A DNA stretch of 25,842 bases from Proteiniphilum sp. UBA5384 (GCF_002410825.1 NZ_DHOS01000015.1:1-25842); one strand, 5' to 3'; positions 1 through 8,049 are shown, counted from the first letter of the stretch. The notes: generated by a model from the sequence alone, not told the origin. Numbers and translations are program-made.

Positions 1-90
1 GTCGAGGGTAGCATCCAACGCTTTCTTGGCGTCCACTTTGCTAAGGCCTGATTTATCAGCGATAGCACTAATTAGTTCTGATTTGTTCAT
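1..90 (-). CDS. HU-family DNA-binding protein, 5' end only
   Basis: The reverse strand from the ATG at 90 reads MNKSELISAIADKSGLSKVD and continues open to the window edge, so only the first 30 codons are present. This N-terminus is typical of HU/IHF-type nucleoid proteins: a short helix starting NKSELI, then a second helix with SKxDAKKALD, which together form the dimer core. HU proteins bend and compact DNA as dimers; the DNA-binding beta arms lie outside the window. The gene has its own promoter-like element at 150-181 and is divergent from the rhomboid operon. Which HU paralogue this is cannot be decided from 30 residues. Confidence 0.85.
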   Translation of the reverse strand, partial: MNKSELISAIADKSGLSKVDAKKALDATLD

Positions 91-149
91 AAAACGTAAA
101 TAAAAAAATTAAACATACATTAAGTCAAGGCTGAGCCTCATTTTGCCGT

Positions 150-181
150 CAAATATAAACTATAAATCGAAAACAATCAAG
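150..181 (-). promoter_or_regulatory. Bacteroidota-type promoter for the HU gene
   Basis: On the minus strand, CTTG (178-181) is followed after 20 bases by TATATTTG (150-157). This fits the Bacteroidota sigma-ABfr consensus of a -33 TTTG box (one mismatch) and a -7 TAnnTTTG box with a spacer of about 19-21 bases. The predicted transcript would have a leader of roughly 50 bases before the HU start codon at 90. Confidence 0.6.
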
Positions 182-262
182 AAAAAAGATAAAAAGTATT
201 TGTTTTTAGTAAAAAAAAGTCTTTTCTGGGGTAAAAATCCGCATTCTCAACGAAATAATACG

Positions 263-270
263 TAATTTTG
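263..270 (+). promoter_or_regulatory. Promoter -7 box for the rhomboid operon
   Basis: TAATTTTG matches the TAnnTTTG -7 consensus exactly and is followed by GCAGC, a common arrangement at Bacteroidota start sites. No clear TTTG lies 19-21 bases upstream, so only the -7 element supports it. It sits 25 bases before the ATG at 295, which argues against the in-frame TTG at 268 (inside the box) being the start codon. Confidence 0.45.
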
Positions 271-294
271 CAGCCCAACATTCAATTAAGAAAA

Positions 295-972
295 ATGGAT
301 AATTCAAGAAATAGCTTCGCCGGGGTACTTCCCATGGTAACAAAAAATATAATCATTATAAATGTAATCATTTGGTTGGCACAGTTTGTACTGATTAATC
401 GATTCGGCATAGACCTGTCTCAATGGCTTGGATTACATTTCGTCAAGTCGGATTATTTCCATATTTATCAGCTTGTCACTTATATGTTCCTGCATGACCC
501 ATACTCCTTCTCCCATGTATTTTTTAATATGTTCGCAGTCTTTATGTTCGGCAGGACATTGGAGCAGGTGTGGGGACCCAAACGATTTCTTACTTATTAC
601 CTGGTTACCGGGATCGGAGCAGGATTAATACAGATGATCGTTCTCCTTTTAAGGGTGCAGGCAGTCGTGCCCGTAGAGATGTTTTCAATGGTGAACAGTG
701 TTACTGTAGGAGCCTCGGGAGCTGTTTTTGGTGTGCTATTGGCATTCGGCATGTTATTTCCCAATTCGCAACTTTTTATCATCCCCTTTCCTTTTCCTAT
801 CAAGGCCAAATGGTTTGTGATTGGATATGGCTTATTGGAATTATTCTTCGGCGTTGCCAACCGTACGGGCGATAATGTGGCTCATTTTGCACACCTGGGA
901 GGGATGCTTTTCGGAATTTTCATGATTCTGTATTGGAAAAGAAAGGATATGAAATATGGCAGATTTTATTGA
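295..972 (+). CDS. Rhomboid-family intramembrane serine protease (first of tandem pair)
   Basis: Predicted intramembrane serine protease of the inner membrane, 225 residues with about six hydrophobic segments and little else. Counting from the ATG at 295, the catalytic serine is S141 in the GASGAVFG motif and the catalytic histidine is H200 in VAHFAHLGG; the HxxxN pair of TM2 is H74/N78. All features of an active rhomboid are therefore present. The start was chosen at 295 because the frame upstream (to TTG 268) overlaps a promoter -7 box. The gene overlaps the second rhomboid by 17 bases, indicating translational coupling. The substrate is unknown; rhomboids cleave transmembrane helices near helix-breaking residues. 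Confidence 0.9.
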   Translation: MDNSRNSFAGVLPMVTKNIIIINVIIWLAQFVLINRFGIDLSQWLGLHFVKSDYFHIYQLVTYMFLHDPYSFSHVFFNMFAVFMFGRTLEQVWGPKRFLTYYLVTGIGAGLIQMIVLLLRVQAVVPVEMFSMVNSVTVGASGAVFGVLLAFGMLFPNSQLFIIPFPFPIKAKWFVIGYGLLELFFGVANRTGDNVAHFAHLGGMLFGIFMILYWKRKDMKYGRFY

Positions 973-1846
973 AAGGCTGAAGCAGCAATATAAGAATGGC
1001 AGCGTGATGACAAGGCTAATTTTCATCAACGTATTCGTTTTTATTGCCTTGAAGATTGTCTCAGTAGTGTCTACCCTGTTCAATCTTTACGCTGTAGATA
1101 TGATTTCCTTCCTCGGCATACCCTCTTATATTCCCTTATTACTGCACAGAATATGGACCCCCATTACCTATATGTTCGTACATGAAGGGTTTCTTCATCT
1201 GCTCTTCAATATGCTTTGGCTCTATTGGTTCGGAAAGATTTTCATGGAATACTTTACCGGACGGATACTCGGCAGCCTTTATGTCTTAGGGGGATTGGCC
1301 GGCGCAATACTTTATGTAGTTGCATTCAACTCCATCCCCTATTATACCGCAATGGAGAGAGGATCGGTGATGATCGGTGCATCGGCAGCAGTAATGGCCA
1401 TTGTGATGGGAGCTGCTTTCTATCGCCCCGATGTGCAATTGAATCTCCTCTTTCTGGGACCTATAAAGATTGTCTATATTGCTATCTTCGCATTTGTCCT
1501 CGACTTTCTCTCTCTTAGTAATCCCATGAATCCCGGGGGACATGTCGCACATATAGGAGGTGCATTGTTAGGCTATTTCTTCGCTATCCGGTATAAGAAC
1601 GGAAAAGACATTACCCGATGGATGAGTCGGGCAATTGATTGGTTTGTGGGACTGTTTAAACCTCGCAAACATGCTTCGAAGATGAAAGTGAAATATGCAC
1701 GCCACGAAACCGATTGGGAATATAACGAACGTAAACATACCGAACAGGAAGAGATCGATACTATTCTGGATAAGTTGAAACAATCGGGTTACAACGGTCT
1801 ATCATCAGAAGAAAAAAGGAAACTTTTCGATGCGAGCAAGAAATAA
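956..1846 (+). CDS. Rhomboid-family intramembrane serine protease with cytosolic C-terminal tail (second of pair)
   Basis: A 296-residue rhomboid paralogue. S143 in GASAAVMA and H199 in GGHVAHIGG are the predicted catalytic dyad; H81 and N85 supply the HxxxN motif of TM2, and WTPITYMFVH just before it is a family hallmark. After the last membrane segment (about residue 210) there is a charged cytosolic extension of some 85 residues that ends in a conserved-looking helical segment (LDKLKQSGYNGLSSEEKRKL). It overlaps the first rhomboid by 17 bases at its start and the next gene by 17 bases at its end. Two neighbouring rhomboids with intact active sites suggest different substrates or a heteromeric arrangement, but this is inference. 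Confidence 0.9.
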   Translation: MADFIERLKQQYKNGSVMTRLIFINVFVFIALKIVSVVSTLFNLYAVDMISFLGIPSYIPLLLHRIWTPITYMFVHEGFLHLLFNMLWLYWFGKIFMEYFTGRILGSLYVLGGLAGAILYVVAFNSIPYYTAMERGSVMIGASAAVMAIVMGAAFYRPDVQLNLLFLGPIKIVYIAIFAFVLDFLSLSNPMNPGGHVAHIGGALLGYFFAIRYKNGKDITRWMSRAIDWFVGLFKPRKHASKMKVKYARHETDWEYNERKHTEQEEIDTILDKLKQSGYNGLSSEEKRKLFDASKK

Positions 1847-2951
1847 AAAACTGAAGTTCAATGATATGGTCAAATGGATCATTTTCGTTACGAACGTAGT
1901 GGCTATCATTTTGCTTTTCTTCTCATTCCTCTCTTGGAGGGTTTCACCATTAAAGACCAACTTGTTTTCATATATAGGATTGGGATTTGGACTCATCCTA
2001 CTTGCCAATATCTGCTATCTCGCTCTCTGGATTATTTTCTCAAAGTGGAAATTTGCATTGATATCCCTTTCGGCAATTCTCCTTTGTTACAAGCCGGTAA
2101 CCACATTCTTCCCGCTGCATTTTATCAGTGGGAAGGAACCGGAGGCGGCGATTCAGATATTGACTTACAACGTACAGGGGTTCCCAAATGAAAGGGATAA
2201 AAATGCAGCTGAACATCCCATCCTTGATTACATTGCCAATACCGATGCCGATATTGTCTGCCTCCAGGAATACCTGATCAGTAAAACAGGACAGTCGATG
2301 ATCTCCCAATACGAGGTAAACAGGATTTTAAGCCGGTATCCCTACCACTCGGTCACAGGTTTGGAATCTTCAGGAAAATATCATATCTTCGGATTGGCAT
2401 GTTTCTCGAAATATCCCATCGAGAAGACACATAAAGTGCTGTTCGAATCGTCATATAACGGAGCGGCAGTTTATACTATCAGTATAGACGGGAAAAGGTA
2501 TTCAGTGGCCAATGTACATCTGGAATCGAACAGTATTAAGGAAGAAGATAAAAAATTATACAGTGATTTCCTCCTGAATGCCGATTCGGTGCGGCTCGAG
2601 CAGGTGGCCAGTAATATTCGTAACCGACTGGGGACCGCATACAGGATACGTGCACAACAGGTTGAGAAAGTGAGACAGTTTATCGACAGGCAAGATACGC
2701 ACGGAACTATTATCTGTGGTGATTTCAACGACACACCCATATCCTACGCCTATTACAGGATGAAAAAAGGATTAAAGGATGCATACGTTTCCACTGCTTT
2801 CGGACCCGGCATCACCTACCACGAAGATATGTTCCTTTTCCGTATCGACCATATCATGCACAGCGATAATATAAAAGCTTACAAGACAAAAAGGGGGAAG
2901 GTGAAATATTCCGATCATTATCCACTCAGAACCTATCTGAAGGTGGAATAA
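1830..2951 (+). CDS. Membrane-anchored endonuclease/exonuclease/phosphatase (EEP) family protein
   Basis: A 373-residue protein with two or three N-terminal hydrophobic segments (roughly residues 13-90) followed by an EEP fold. Family motifs are in order: ILTYNVQGF (metal/Asn), DIVCLQEY (metal-binding Glu), CGDFNDTP (catalytic Asp-Asn) and, at the end, RIDHIMHS with YSDHYPL (the Asp-His that activates water). EEP proteins hydrolyse phosphodiester bonds in nucleic acids, phosphoinositides or sphingolipids; the anchor suggests activity at the membrane, possibly outside the cytoplasm. The ATG at 1830 overlaps the upstream rhomboid by 17 bases; an ATG at 1866 would avoid the overlap and still keep the anchor. 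The genetic link to two rhomboids is tight, but the substrate is unknown. Confidence 0.85.
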   Translation: MRARNKKLKFNDMVKWIIFVTNVVAIILLFFSFLSWRVSPLKTNLFSYIGLGFGLILLANICYLALWIIFSKWKFALISLSAILLCYKPVTTFFPLHFISGKEPEAAIQILTYNVQGFPNERDKNAAEHPILDYIANTDADIVCLQEYLISKTGQSMISQYEVNRILSRYPYHSVTGLESSGKYHIFGLACFSKYPIEKTHKVLFESSYNGAAVYTISIDGKRYSVANVHLESNSIKEEDKKLYSDFLLNADSVRLEQVASNIRNRLGTAYRIRAQQVEKVRQFIDRQDTHGTIICGDFNDTPISYAYYRMKKGLKDAYVSTAFGPGITYHEDMFLFRIDHIMHSDNIKAYKTKRGKVKYSDHYPLRTYLKVE

Positions 2952-3017
2952 ATGACTCCTTGATGTGATGATGGGCTAGAAACTCAATCCTAATTAGTAA
3001 ATCAGTAAATCAGAACA

Positions 3018-3383
3018 ATGTACAAGATAAGTAAACAGTTTTCTTTTTCAGCAGCACACTCCCTTTGGGGATTGCCTGACGATCACCCTTGCAGTCGCCT
3101 GCATGGGCATAATTATGTGGTGACTGTTCATCTCCGTGCGAAAGAATTGACTAAACAGGGTTTCGTCCGCGATTATACCGAATTGAAAGTGGTAAAGGAG
3201 CATATCGACACTAAACTGGACCACCGGAATCTGAATGATATTCTCGCACCACTCAATTCATCGGCGGAGAATATTGCCAAGATGCTATACGACGAATTTA
3301 AGCCCCTGATCCCGGAGCTATACGCAGTAGAAGTGAGTGAGACACCCAAAACATCAGCCATCTATGAACCTGAATGTGAATGA
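3018..3383 (+). CDS. queD: 6-carboxytetrahydropterin synthase QueD
   Basis: QueD converts dihydroneopterin triphosphate to 6-carboxy-5,6,7,8-tetrahydropterin, the second step of the queuosine/7-deazaguanine pathway in the cytoplasm. At 121 residues it has the normal length. The zinc ligands are visible as H14 (FSAAHSL), H29 and H31 (CSRLHGHNY); C25 is the catalytic Cys, the D68-H69 pair lies in KLDHRNLND, and E108 is in the C-terminal SETP motif. It follows a 66-base gap after the EEP gene and overlaps queE by 20 bases, so QueD and QueE, which act successively, are probably made from one message. Confident. Confidence 0.95.
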   Translation: MYKISKQFSFSAAHSLWGLPDDHPCSRLHGHNYVVTVHLRAKELTKQGFVRDYTELKVVKEHIDTKLDHRNLNDILAPLNSSAENIAKMLYDEFKPLIPELYAVEVSETPKTSAIYEPECE

Positions 3384-3945
3384 AATATTTTACTCCCTTC
3401 AGGGTGAAGGGGGCCGGTCAGGACAACCATCTATTTTTATCCGATTGGCTAAATGCAATCTGACGTGTAGTTTCTGTGACACCGATTTCGAACGGGGCGT
3501 AAAGAAAACTATCGACGAGATACTGAATGAAATTGAGCCGTATGAATGCAAATGGATTATCTGGACCGGGGGAGAACCCACGCTACAGCTTAACGATACT
3601 GTCGTTGCCATCTTCAAAGAAAGAGGATACCTCCAAGCCATAGAAACCAACGGCACAAGAAAAGTTCCCAAGGGAGTCGATTATATCACCTGTAGTCCCA
3701 AACAGGAATTTGAGAGAGTCAGGGAATTGATCCCTGAAGTGGATGAATTACGTTTTCCTATTCAAAAGGGAGATCCATTACCGGATGTCAACATCCTCCC
3801 TAAAGCAAAATATTATTTCCTAAGTCCCATTTTCGACAATAACAATCTCATCCAGGAAAATATAGATTATTGTGTATATCTGGTTAAACAGAACCCCTCA
3901 TGGGCATTGAGCCTACAGATACATAAACTTATCGGTATCCGTTAA
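3364..3945 (+). CDS. queE: 7-carboxy-7-deazaguanine synthase QueE (radical SAM)
   Basis: QueE is a radical S-adenosylmethionine enzyme that turns QueD's product into 7-carboxy-7-deazaguanine. The N-terminal VNEIFYSLQGEGGRSGQPSI block is diagnostic; the [4Fe-4S] cluster ligands are C31, C35 and C38 (CNLTCSFCDTDF), followed by WTGGEPTLQ, the SAM-binding GGEP motif. The ATG at 3364 was chosen because family members begin a few residues before VNEIF; an in-frame ATG at 3337 would add nine residues and enlarge the overlap with queD. The resulting 193 residues is a usual length. The rnz start follows one base after the stop. Confidence 0.95.
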   Translation: MNLNVNEIFYSLQGEGGRSGQPSIFIRLAKCNLTCSFCDTDFERGVKKTIDEILNEIEPYECKWIIWTGGEPTLQLNDTVVAIFKERGYLQAIETNGTRKVPKGVDYITCSPKQEFERVRELIPEVDELRFPIQKGDPLPDVNILPKAKYYFLSPIFDNNNLIQENIDYCVYLVKQNPSWALSLQIHKLIGIR

Positions 3946-3946
3946 T

Positions 3947-4897
3947 ATGAACAAATTTCAGGTAACTATACTAGGGTGCGGTTCAGCCATACCCACCACA
4001 ATGCACCACCCGCCTTCGCAATTAGTGGATCTGAACGAAAAATTGTTCATGATTGATTGTGGGGAAGGCACACAGTTTCAGATGAGAAAGTTTAAAATAC
4101 GGATAAATAAACTCCACAGCCTCTTTATTTCACATCTGCATGGTGACCATATATTCGGATTACCAGGATTACTCTCTACACTCAGTATGTTGGGAAGAAC
4201 TGCCGACCTTCATATTTACGCCCATAAAGAGATTAGCATCCTGATAAAACCCCTTCTGATTTATATGGGGAAACATATGTCATATAAGATAGAGTTACAC
4301 CACTTAAATCCAGACCGGGAAGAGTTCCTTTTTGAAAATAAATCAATCAGAATATCCTCATTCCCGCTGAAACACCGCATTGATACCAATGGATTTCTTT
4401 TTGAAGAAAAAGAATCACCCAAACATATCATCCGTGAGATGATCGATTTCTATCAGATTCCTGTTAGACAGATTGCTCAAATTAAAGAAGGAGCCGATTT
4501 TATCACTTCCAACGGTACCCTCATCCGCAATGAAATACTCACATCACCCGGCAATCCTCCGCGAAGATATGCCTATTGTTCCGACACGGCCTATGCTCCC
4601 GAGATTGTTCCCTATATAAAAAATGCGGATATACTGTATCATGAAGCTACTTTCGCCGAAAGCGAATTGACCCGCGCCGGCGAGACCTATCATTCTACTG
4701 CCCGTCAAGCGGCAGAGATCGCCAAGGCGGCAGAAGTGAAGCATCTGGTGATTGGCCATTATTCTTCCCGGTACAACGAACTGGGAGTCCTTTTAAAAGA
4801 AGCAACCGCTATTTTCCCGAATACGGAACTTGCCGCTGAAGGTAAGGTATTTGATATATATCCACATATCAGGCACTATTGCACAGATAACAGATAA
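3947..4897 (+). CDS. rnz: Ribonuclease Z (tRNA 3' processing endonuclease)
   Basis: RNase Z removes the 3' trailer of pre-tRNAs. It is a metallo-beta-lactamase fold enzyme and the zinc motif is plain: H63, H65, D67 and H68 in SHLHGDHIFG, preceded by the family-specific IDCGEGTQFQ segment that contacts tRNA. Later metal ligands fall in YCSDTAY and the C-terminal IGHYSSRY. The length, 316 residues, is normal for the short RNase Z class. It starts one base after the queE stop, so it probably shares the queD-queE message, linking tRNA modification with tRNA maturation. Confident. Confidence 0.95.
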   Translation: MNKFQVTILGCGSAIPTTMHHPPSQLVDLNEKLFMIDCGEGTQFQMRKFKIRINKLHSLFISHLHGDHIFGLPGLLSTLSMLGRTADLHIYAHKEISILIKPLLIYMGKHMSYKIELHHLNPDREEFLFENKSIRISSFPLKHRIDTNGFLFEEKESPKHIIREMIDFYQIPVRQIAQIKEGADFITSNGTLIRNEILTSPGNPPRRYAYCSDTAYAPEIVPYIKNADILYHEATFAESELTRAGETYHSTARQAAEIAKAAEVKHLVIGHYSSRYNELGVLLKEATAIFPNTELAAEGKVFDIYPHIRHYCTDNR

Positions 4898-5050
4898 ATA
4901 TATCTAATATAAAGTCAACAATCAATAGAAATTAACGATTTATATATGGATAAAATAATAGGAGTGACAACCTGTTAGGGAGAGAAATAATAAGCAATCT
5001 GGCAAAAGGCATCGCCGTGATCGGCTTTGGTTCTTCGGCCCAACGCAACA

Positions 5051-5071
5051 AGCCTTCATATTGAAGCTTTT
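5051..5071 (+). terminator. Possible terminator downstream of rnz
   Basis: AGCCTTCA and TGAAGCT can pair (seven base pairs with one bulged C, three-base loop) and are followed directly by TTTT. It lies 154 bases after the rnz stop and about 50 bases before the next predicted promoter. The stem is short, so this is tentative. Confidence 0.35.
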
Positions 5072-5119
5072 CGCTAGAAATAATTATATCAGAACCATAC
5101 AAAGTTTCACATTTTTTTA

Positions 5120-5127
5120 TAATTTTG
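5120..5127 (+). promoter_or_regulatory. Promoter -7 box upstream of the T9SS-CTD gene
   Basis: TAATTTTG matches TAnnTTTG exactly and ends 20 bases before the ATG at 5147. No convincing -33 TTTG was found at the expected distance, so the call rests on the -7 box and its position. Confidence 0.4.
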
Positions 5128-5146
5128 TGATATAAACGTGGTTTTC

Positions 5147-5527
5147 ATGAAGAGATACGGTTTTCTCCTTTTGATGTGCCTTGCCTTCGGGATTGGATTT
5201 TCTTTGTTTGCGCAGGAAAATCCCGATACGCTTGTCGTGGAAAAACAAAAAGAAATACTAACGGAAAATAATGAGAAGCCGAAAATCAAGGAAGAACGGC
5301 GAAATGAAGGAGAGTCACAGGAAAAAACCAAAATCAAGATAACTGGCAATCAACTTATTATTGAAGACCTCTCCCAAGACGGAGTGCTCGATATATATAA
5401 TATCATGGGAGCAAAAGTATTTAACCGCCGCGTAAAGGCTGGCACCAACCAATATACTTTATCTCTCCCAAGAGGTTACTACATCATTAAAATCGGGAAA
5501 ATTACCCAAAAAATCGCTATCAAATAA
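5147..5527 (+). CDS. Small secreted protein consisting of a signal peptide, charged linker and T9SS C-terminal sorting domain
   Basis: A 126-residue protein (from the ATG at 5147). Residues 1-22 are a signal peptide ending at LFAQ; about residues 23-65 are a very hydrophilic Lys/Glu linker; the last 60 residues look like a type A Por/T9SS C-terminal domain, with the NQLIIEDLSQDGVLDIYNIM strand pattern, the GxxV turn (MGAKVFNRRV), the LPRGYYIIKIG signature and the closing KxxxKIAIK strand. Such domains normally sit at the end of large cargo and are cleaved at the outer membrane, with attachment to lipopolysaccharide. Here no cargo domain is present. An ATG at 5138 would add three residues. It may be a monocistron between rnz and asd. 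The function is unknown. Confidence 0.75.
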   Translation: MKRYGFLLLMCLAFGIGFSLFAQENPDTLVVEKQKEILTENNEKPKIKEERRNEGESQEKTKIKITGNQLIIEDLSQDGVLDIYNIMGAKVFNRRVKAGTNQYTLSLPRGYYIIKIGKITQKIAIK

Positions 5528-5591
5528 ATTTTATTATCGTTAAATTTCTTCATTTTATTACATTTATCAGCTTTTCACTATCTTTCCTCTA

Positions 5592-5599
5592 TAAATTTG
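5592..5599 (+). promoter_or_regulatory. Candidate -7 box upstream of asd (distal)
   Basis: TAAATTTG fits TAnnTTTG exactly, 121 bases before the asd start. The -33 region is not convincing. A second -7 match at 5644-5651 lies nearer the gene. Confidence 0.3.
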
Positions 5600-5643
5600 T
5601 GGGGCATTTTTTATTGATCTGTGTATATATCTGAACTTTTATG

Positions 5644-5651
5644 TACATTTG
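5644..5651 (+). promoter_or_regulatory. Candidate -7 box upstream of asd (proximal)
   Basis: TACATTTG fits TAnnTTTG exactly; TCTG 22 bases upstream is a one-mismatch -33 box at slightly long spacing. It would give a leader of about 65 bases for asd. Confidence 0.4.
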
Positions 5652-5720
5652 TGGTGTAAACTGGATAAAAGTATGTTTTAGGTTTTGCCATTTACTTTTA
5701 TTTAAAAACTTATATTCATT

Positions 5721-6725
5721 ATGAAGATTGCTATTGTGGGTACCAGCGGAGCTGTAGGTCAGGAATTACTCCGCGTACTGGATGAAAGAAATTTCCCGTT
5801 GGACGAACTGGTTTTATTCGGTTCGTCGAGAAGTGCCGGAACATTATATAATTTCAGGGGTAAATCAATCGAAGTAAAGGAATTGCAACATAATGACGAT
5901 TTTAAGGGAATCGATATTGCCTTCGTATCCGCCGGAGGAGGCACTTCACTGGAATTTGCCGGGACCATTACCAAACACGGGACTATCATGATCGACAACT
6001 CCAGCGCCTTCCGCATGGAGGAAGATGTGCCTTTGGTGGTTCCCGAAGTGAATGGGGAAGACGCGCTGAACGCTCCCCGCAACATCATCGCCAATCCCAA
6101 CTGCACCACCGCCCAGCTGGTAGTGGCATTACAGGCCATTGAAAATATTTCGCATATAAAAAAGGTACATGTAGCAACCTACCAAGCTGCCTCAGGAGCC
6201 GGTGCCGCCGCTATGCAGGAATTGGAAAACCAATACAGGCAATCAGTGAACGGGGAAAAGCCAACCGTTTCCAAGTTCGCTTATCAATTGGCATACAATC
6301 TGATTCCTCAGGTAGACGTATTTACGGACAACGGATATACCAAAGAGGAGTTGAAAATGTACAATGAAACACGCAAGATCATGCACTCTAATATAGAAGT
6401 CAGTGCGACCTGTGTGCGGGTACCGGTGATGCGTGCCCATTCCGAAGCCATCTGGATCGAGACTGAACGCACTATCTCTGTAGAAGAAGCCAGGGAAGCC
6501 TTCAACAATGCTGAAGGGGTTGAAGTGATCGACAACCCTGTCAACAAAGAGTATCCGATGCCGCTGGACCTCTCAGGAAAAGACCCTGTCTATGTAGGTC
6601 GCATCCGTAAGGATCTTGCCAATGAAAACGGATTAACTTTCTGGAGCGTTTCGGATCAGATTCGTAAAGGAGCCGCACTAAATGCTGTGCAGATCGCAGA
6701 ATACCTTATCAAAAATGCAGACTAA
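5721..6725 (+). CDS. asd: Aspartate-semialdehyde dehydrogenase
   Basis: Catalyses NADPH-dependent reduction of L-aspartyl-4-phosphate to aspartate semialdehyde, the branch point for lysine/diaminopimelate, threonine and methionine synthesis. The 334 residues show the N-terminal nucleotide-binding motif GTSGAVGQE (residues 7-15), the catalytic cysteine C128 in ANPNCTT, the QAASGAG loop, and the general base H240 in RVPVMRAHSE. The length is that of the family and there is no sign of damage. It appears to be transcribed alone: two promoter -7 matches lie upstream and the next gene is convergent, 14 bases away. Confident. Confidence 0.97.
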   Translation: MKIAIVGTSGAVGQELLRVLDERNFPLDELVLFGSSRSAGTLYNFRGKSIEVKELQHNDDFKGIDIAFVSAGGGTSLEFAGTITKHGTIMIDNSSAFRMEEDVPLVVPEVNGEDALNAPRNIIANPNCTTAQLVVALQAIENISHIKKVHVATYQAASGAGAAAMQELENQYRQSVNGEKPTVSKFAYQLAYNLIPQVDVFTDNGYTKEELKMYNETRKIMHSNIEVSATCVRVPVMRAHSEAIWIETERTISVEEAREAFNNAEGVEVIDNPVNKEYPMPLDLSGKDPVYVGRIRKDLANENGLTFWSVSDQIRKGAALNAVQIAEYLIKNAD

Positions 6726-6739
6726 AGGGAGGTAATTTT

Positions 6740-7225
6740 TTAAAGAACAAGCGTTCTGATAAAAAAGAAGATAAGTAAACCAACCGTGGTCAATTTGAGT
6801 ACAAGCCCTGCAATATAACCGGCAAAAGCACCGGCAGCCTGTTTCACAGCCTGTATGAACTGCGTGCCGGAAACTAATCCTCCGGCAAAAGCACCTACGA
6901 ACGGACCAAAAACGATGCCCCATGGGCCCAGAAAAAAGCCTATTAGCAACCCGATGGCAGCACCCCATACTACCTGTTTGTTGCCACCCAGTCTTTTTGT
7001 GCCCCATACCGGAAGCATATTATCAAGGATAGTGATTACCACCGTCAATATCCCCAGGATAGTAATAGTTCTCCAGGAAATATCGTCCTGTGTAGAGGGG
7101 ATAAATTTCAATACCAGCAAACCGCCCCAACTCATAGGGATGCCGGGAAGAACCGGAGAAATGGTACCAATAGCACCCATGAGCACCAACAAGCCTGCAA
7201 GGATAATCCAGACCGTATCTCCCAT
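6740..7225 (-). CDS. DUF456-family integral membrane protein
   Basis: A 161-residue glycine-rich hydrophobic protein with about five membrane segments and no large soluble part. The arrangement of GAIGTISPVLPGIPMSWGG near the N-terminus, an internal GxxxG-rich repeat (GLLIGFFLGPWGIVFGPFVG) and a second GAFAGYIAG stretch is characteristic of DUF456, a family of unknown function. Its ATG lies two bases after the znuC stop codon, so it is almost certainly co-translated with the zinc transporter genes. That position suggests a role connected with zinc uptake, but it lacks the size and topology of the ordinary ZnuB-type permease. Convergent with asd. Confidence 0.8.
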   Translation of the reverse strand: MGDTVWIILAGLLVLMGAIGTISPVLPGIPMSWGGLLVLKFIPSTQDDISWRTITILGILTVVITILDNMLPVWGTKRLGGNKQVVWGAAIGLLIGFFLGPWGIVFGPFVGAFAGGLVSGTQFIQAVKQAAGAFAGYIAGLVLKLTTVGLLIFFFIRTLVL

Positions 7226-7227
7226 TT

Positions 7228-8019
7228 TTAATTGTGTGTATGTGATCCCTCTCCCGGGAGATCATGTTCCATCAACACACGGTGAGGTAAAGAGCCATGA
7301 CCGAGTATTTCTATGGGACAAGACTCATAAGCATTCAGCAACCACTCCTGTGATATATCTGTGCCTGGATGATAATGCAATCCCTGATTCACACAAGCAA
7401 TATTCTTCACAAGAGAGATAATCGTCCCCACATCGTGCGAAACCAGTACAATGGCTATATCTTTATTGATATCGCCCAGCAATTTATAGAAATTAGTCTC
7501 GAAAAGCTTATCCACATAAGTACTAGGTTCATCCAAAATAATCAGTTTTGGATTATCCACGATAGCCCTTCCGAGTAATACCCTCTGCAACTGTCCACCT
7601 GAAAGTTCTCCAATGGCACGCAACAATAGATCTTCTATACCAAGTCGTTGCGCGACCTCCTTCACTTTTTGCTTATCCGTATGAGAATAGCGCTTGAAAA
7701 CATTCATTCCGGGAGTCAGCCCTGACAGAATCACTTCTGATACGGAGATAGGAAATTTCTTATCGATCTGATTAATTTGAGGCAGATAACCGATATTGAT
7801 CGAACCCGTTTTTTCACCTGTATCATAAAACGTAATGGAACCCGATTGAGGTTTTATCAATCCCAGAATCGCCTTCAGAAGAGAAGTCTTTCCTCCTCCA
7901 TTAGGCCCGATAATACCGAGGAAATCATCTTGATAGATGCTGAGATTAATATCCCGCAATACATTCGGCTTATTGTCATAGCCGACAGTAAGATTTACTA
8001 TGTCGATTAGTTTATCCAT
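7228..8019 (-). CDS. znuC: Zinc/metal ABC transporter ATP-binding protein (ZnuC-like)
   Basis: The ATPase of a high-affinity metal importer, acting at the cytoplasmic face of the inner membrane. In its 263 residues the Walker A motif is GPNGGGKT (38-45), the ABC signature LSGGQ at 139-143, Walker B LIILDE at 159-164, and a switch histidine in LVSHDVG. Like other ZnuC/MntB-type ATPases the domain is followed by a C-terminal extension; here it ends in a His-containing tail (SHTHN), which may sense or hold metal. It lies 30 bases downstream of the substrate-binding protein gene and runs into the DUF456 gene. No permease gene is adjacent. Confidence 0.9.
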   Translation of the reverse strand: MDKLIDIVNLTVGYDNKPNVLRDINLSIYQDDFLGIIGPNGGGKTSLLKAILGLIKPQSGSITFYDTGEKTGSINIGYLPQINQIDKKFPISVSEVILSGLTPGMNVFKRYSHTDKQKVKEVAQRLGIEDLLLRAIGELSGGQLQRVLLGRAIVDNPKLIILDEPSTYVDKLFETNFYKLLGDINKDIAIVLVSHDVGTIISLVKNIACVNQGLHYHPGTDISQEWLLNAYESCPIEILGHGSLPHRVLMEHDLPGEGSHTHN

Positions 8020-8049
8020 TTTTTACCCCATTTAACTTAACACAAATAT

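Noticed and set aside
268..294. TTG start nine codons upstream for the first rhomboid
   Set aside because: The codon falls inside a -7 promoter box and the extra residues do not look like a rhomboid N-terminus; the ATG at 295 fits better.
2995..3014. Direct repeat AGTAAATC-AGTAAATC before queD
   Set aside because: Two copies of eight AT-rich bases are likely by chance and no regulator site of this form is known to me.
4946..5063. Short peptides between rnz and the T9SS-CTD gene, including a GIAVIGFGSSAQ-like stretch in one frame
   Set aside because: The stretch resembles a dinucleotide-binding start, but it is under 30 codons, has no start codon in frame and no continuation, so a gene remnant cannot be supported.
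6744..6757. AGAAC-AAGC-GTTCT hairpin at the end of the DUF456 gene
   Set aside because: It is only five base pairs, lies inside the coding sequence and has no T run on the right side for either strand.
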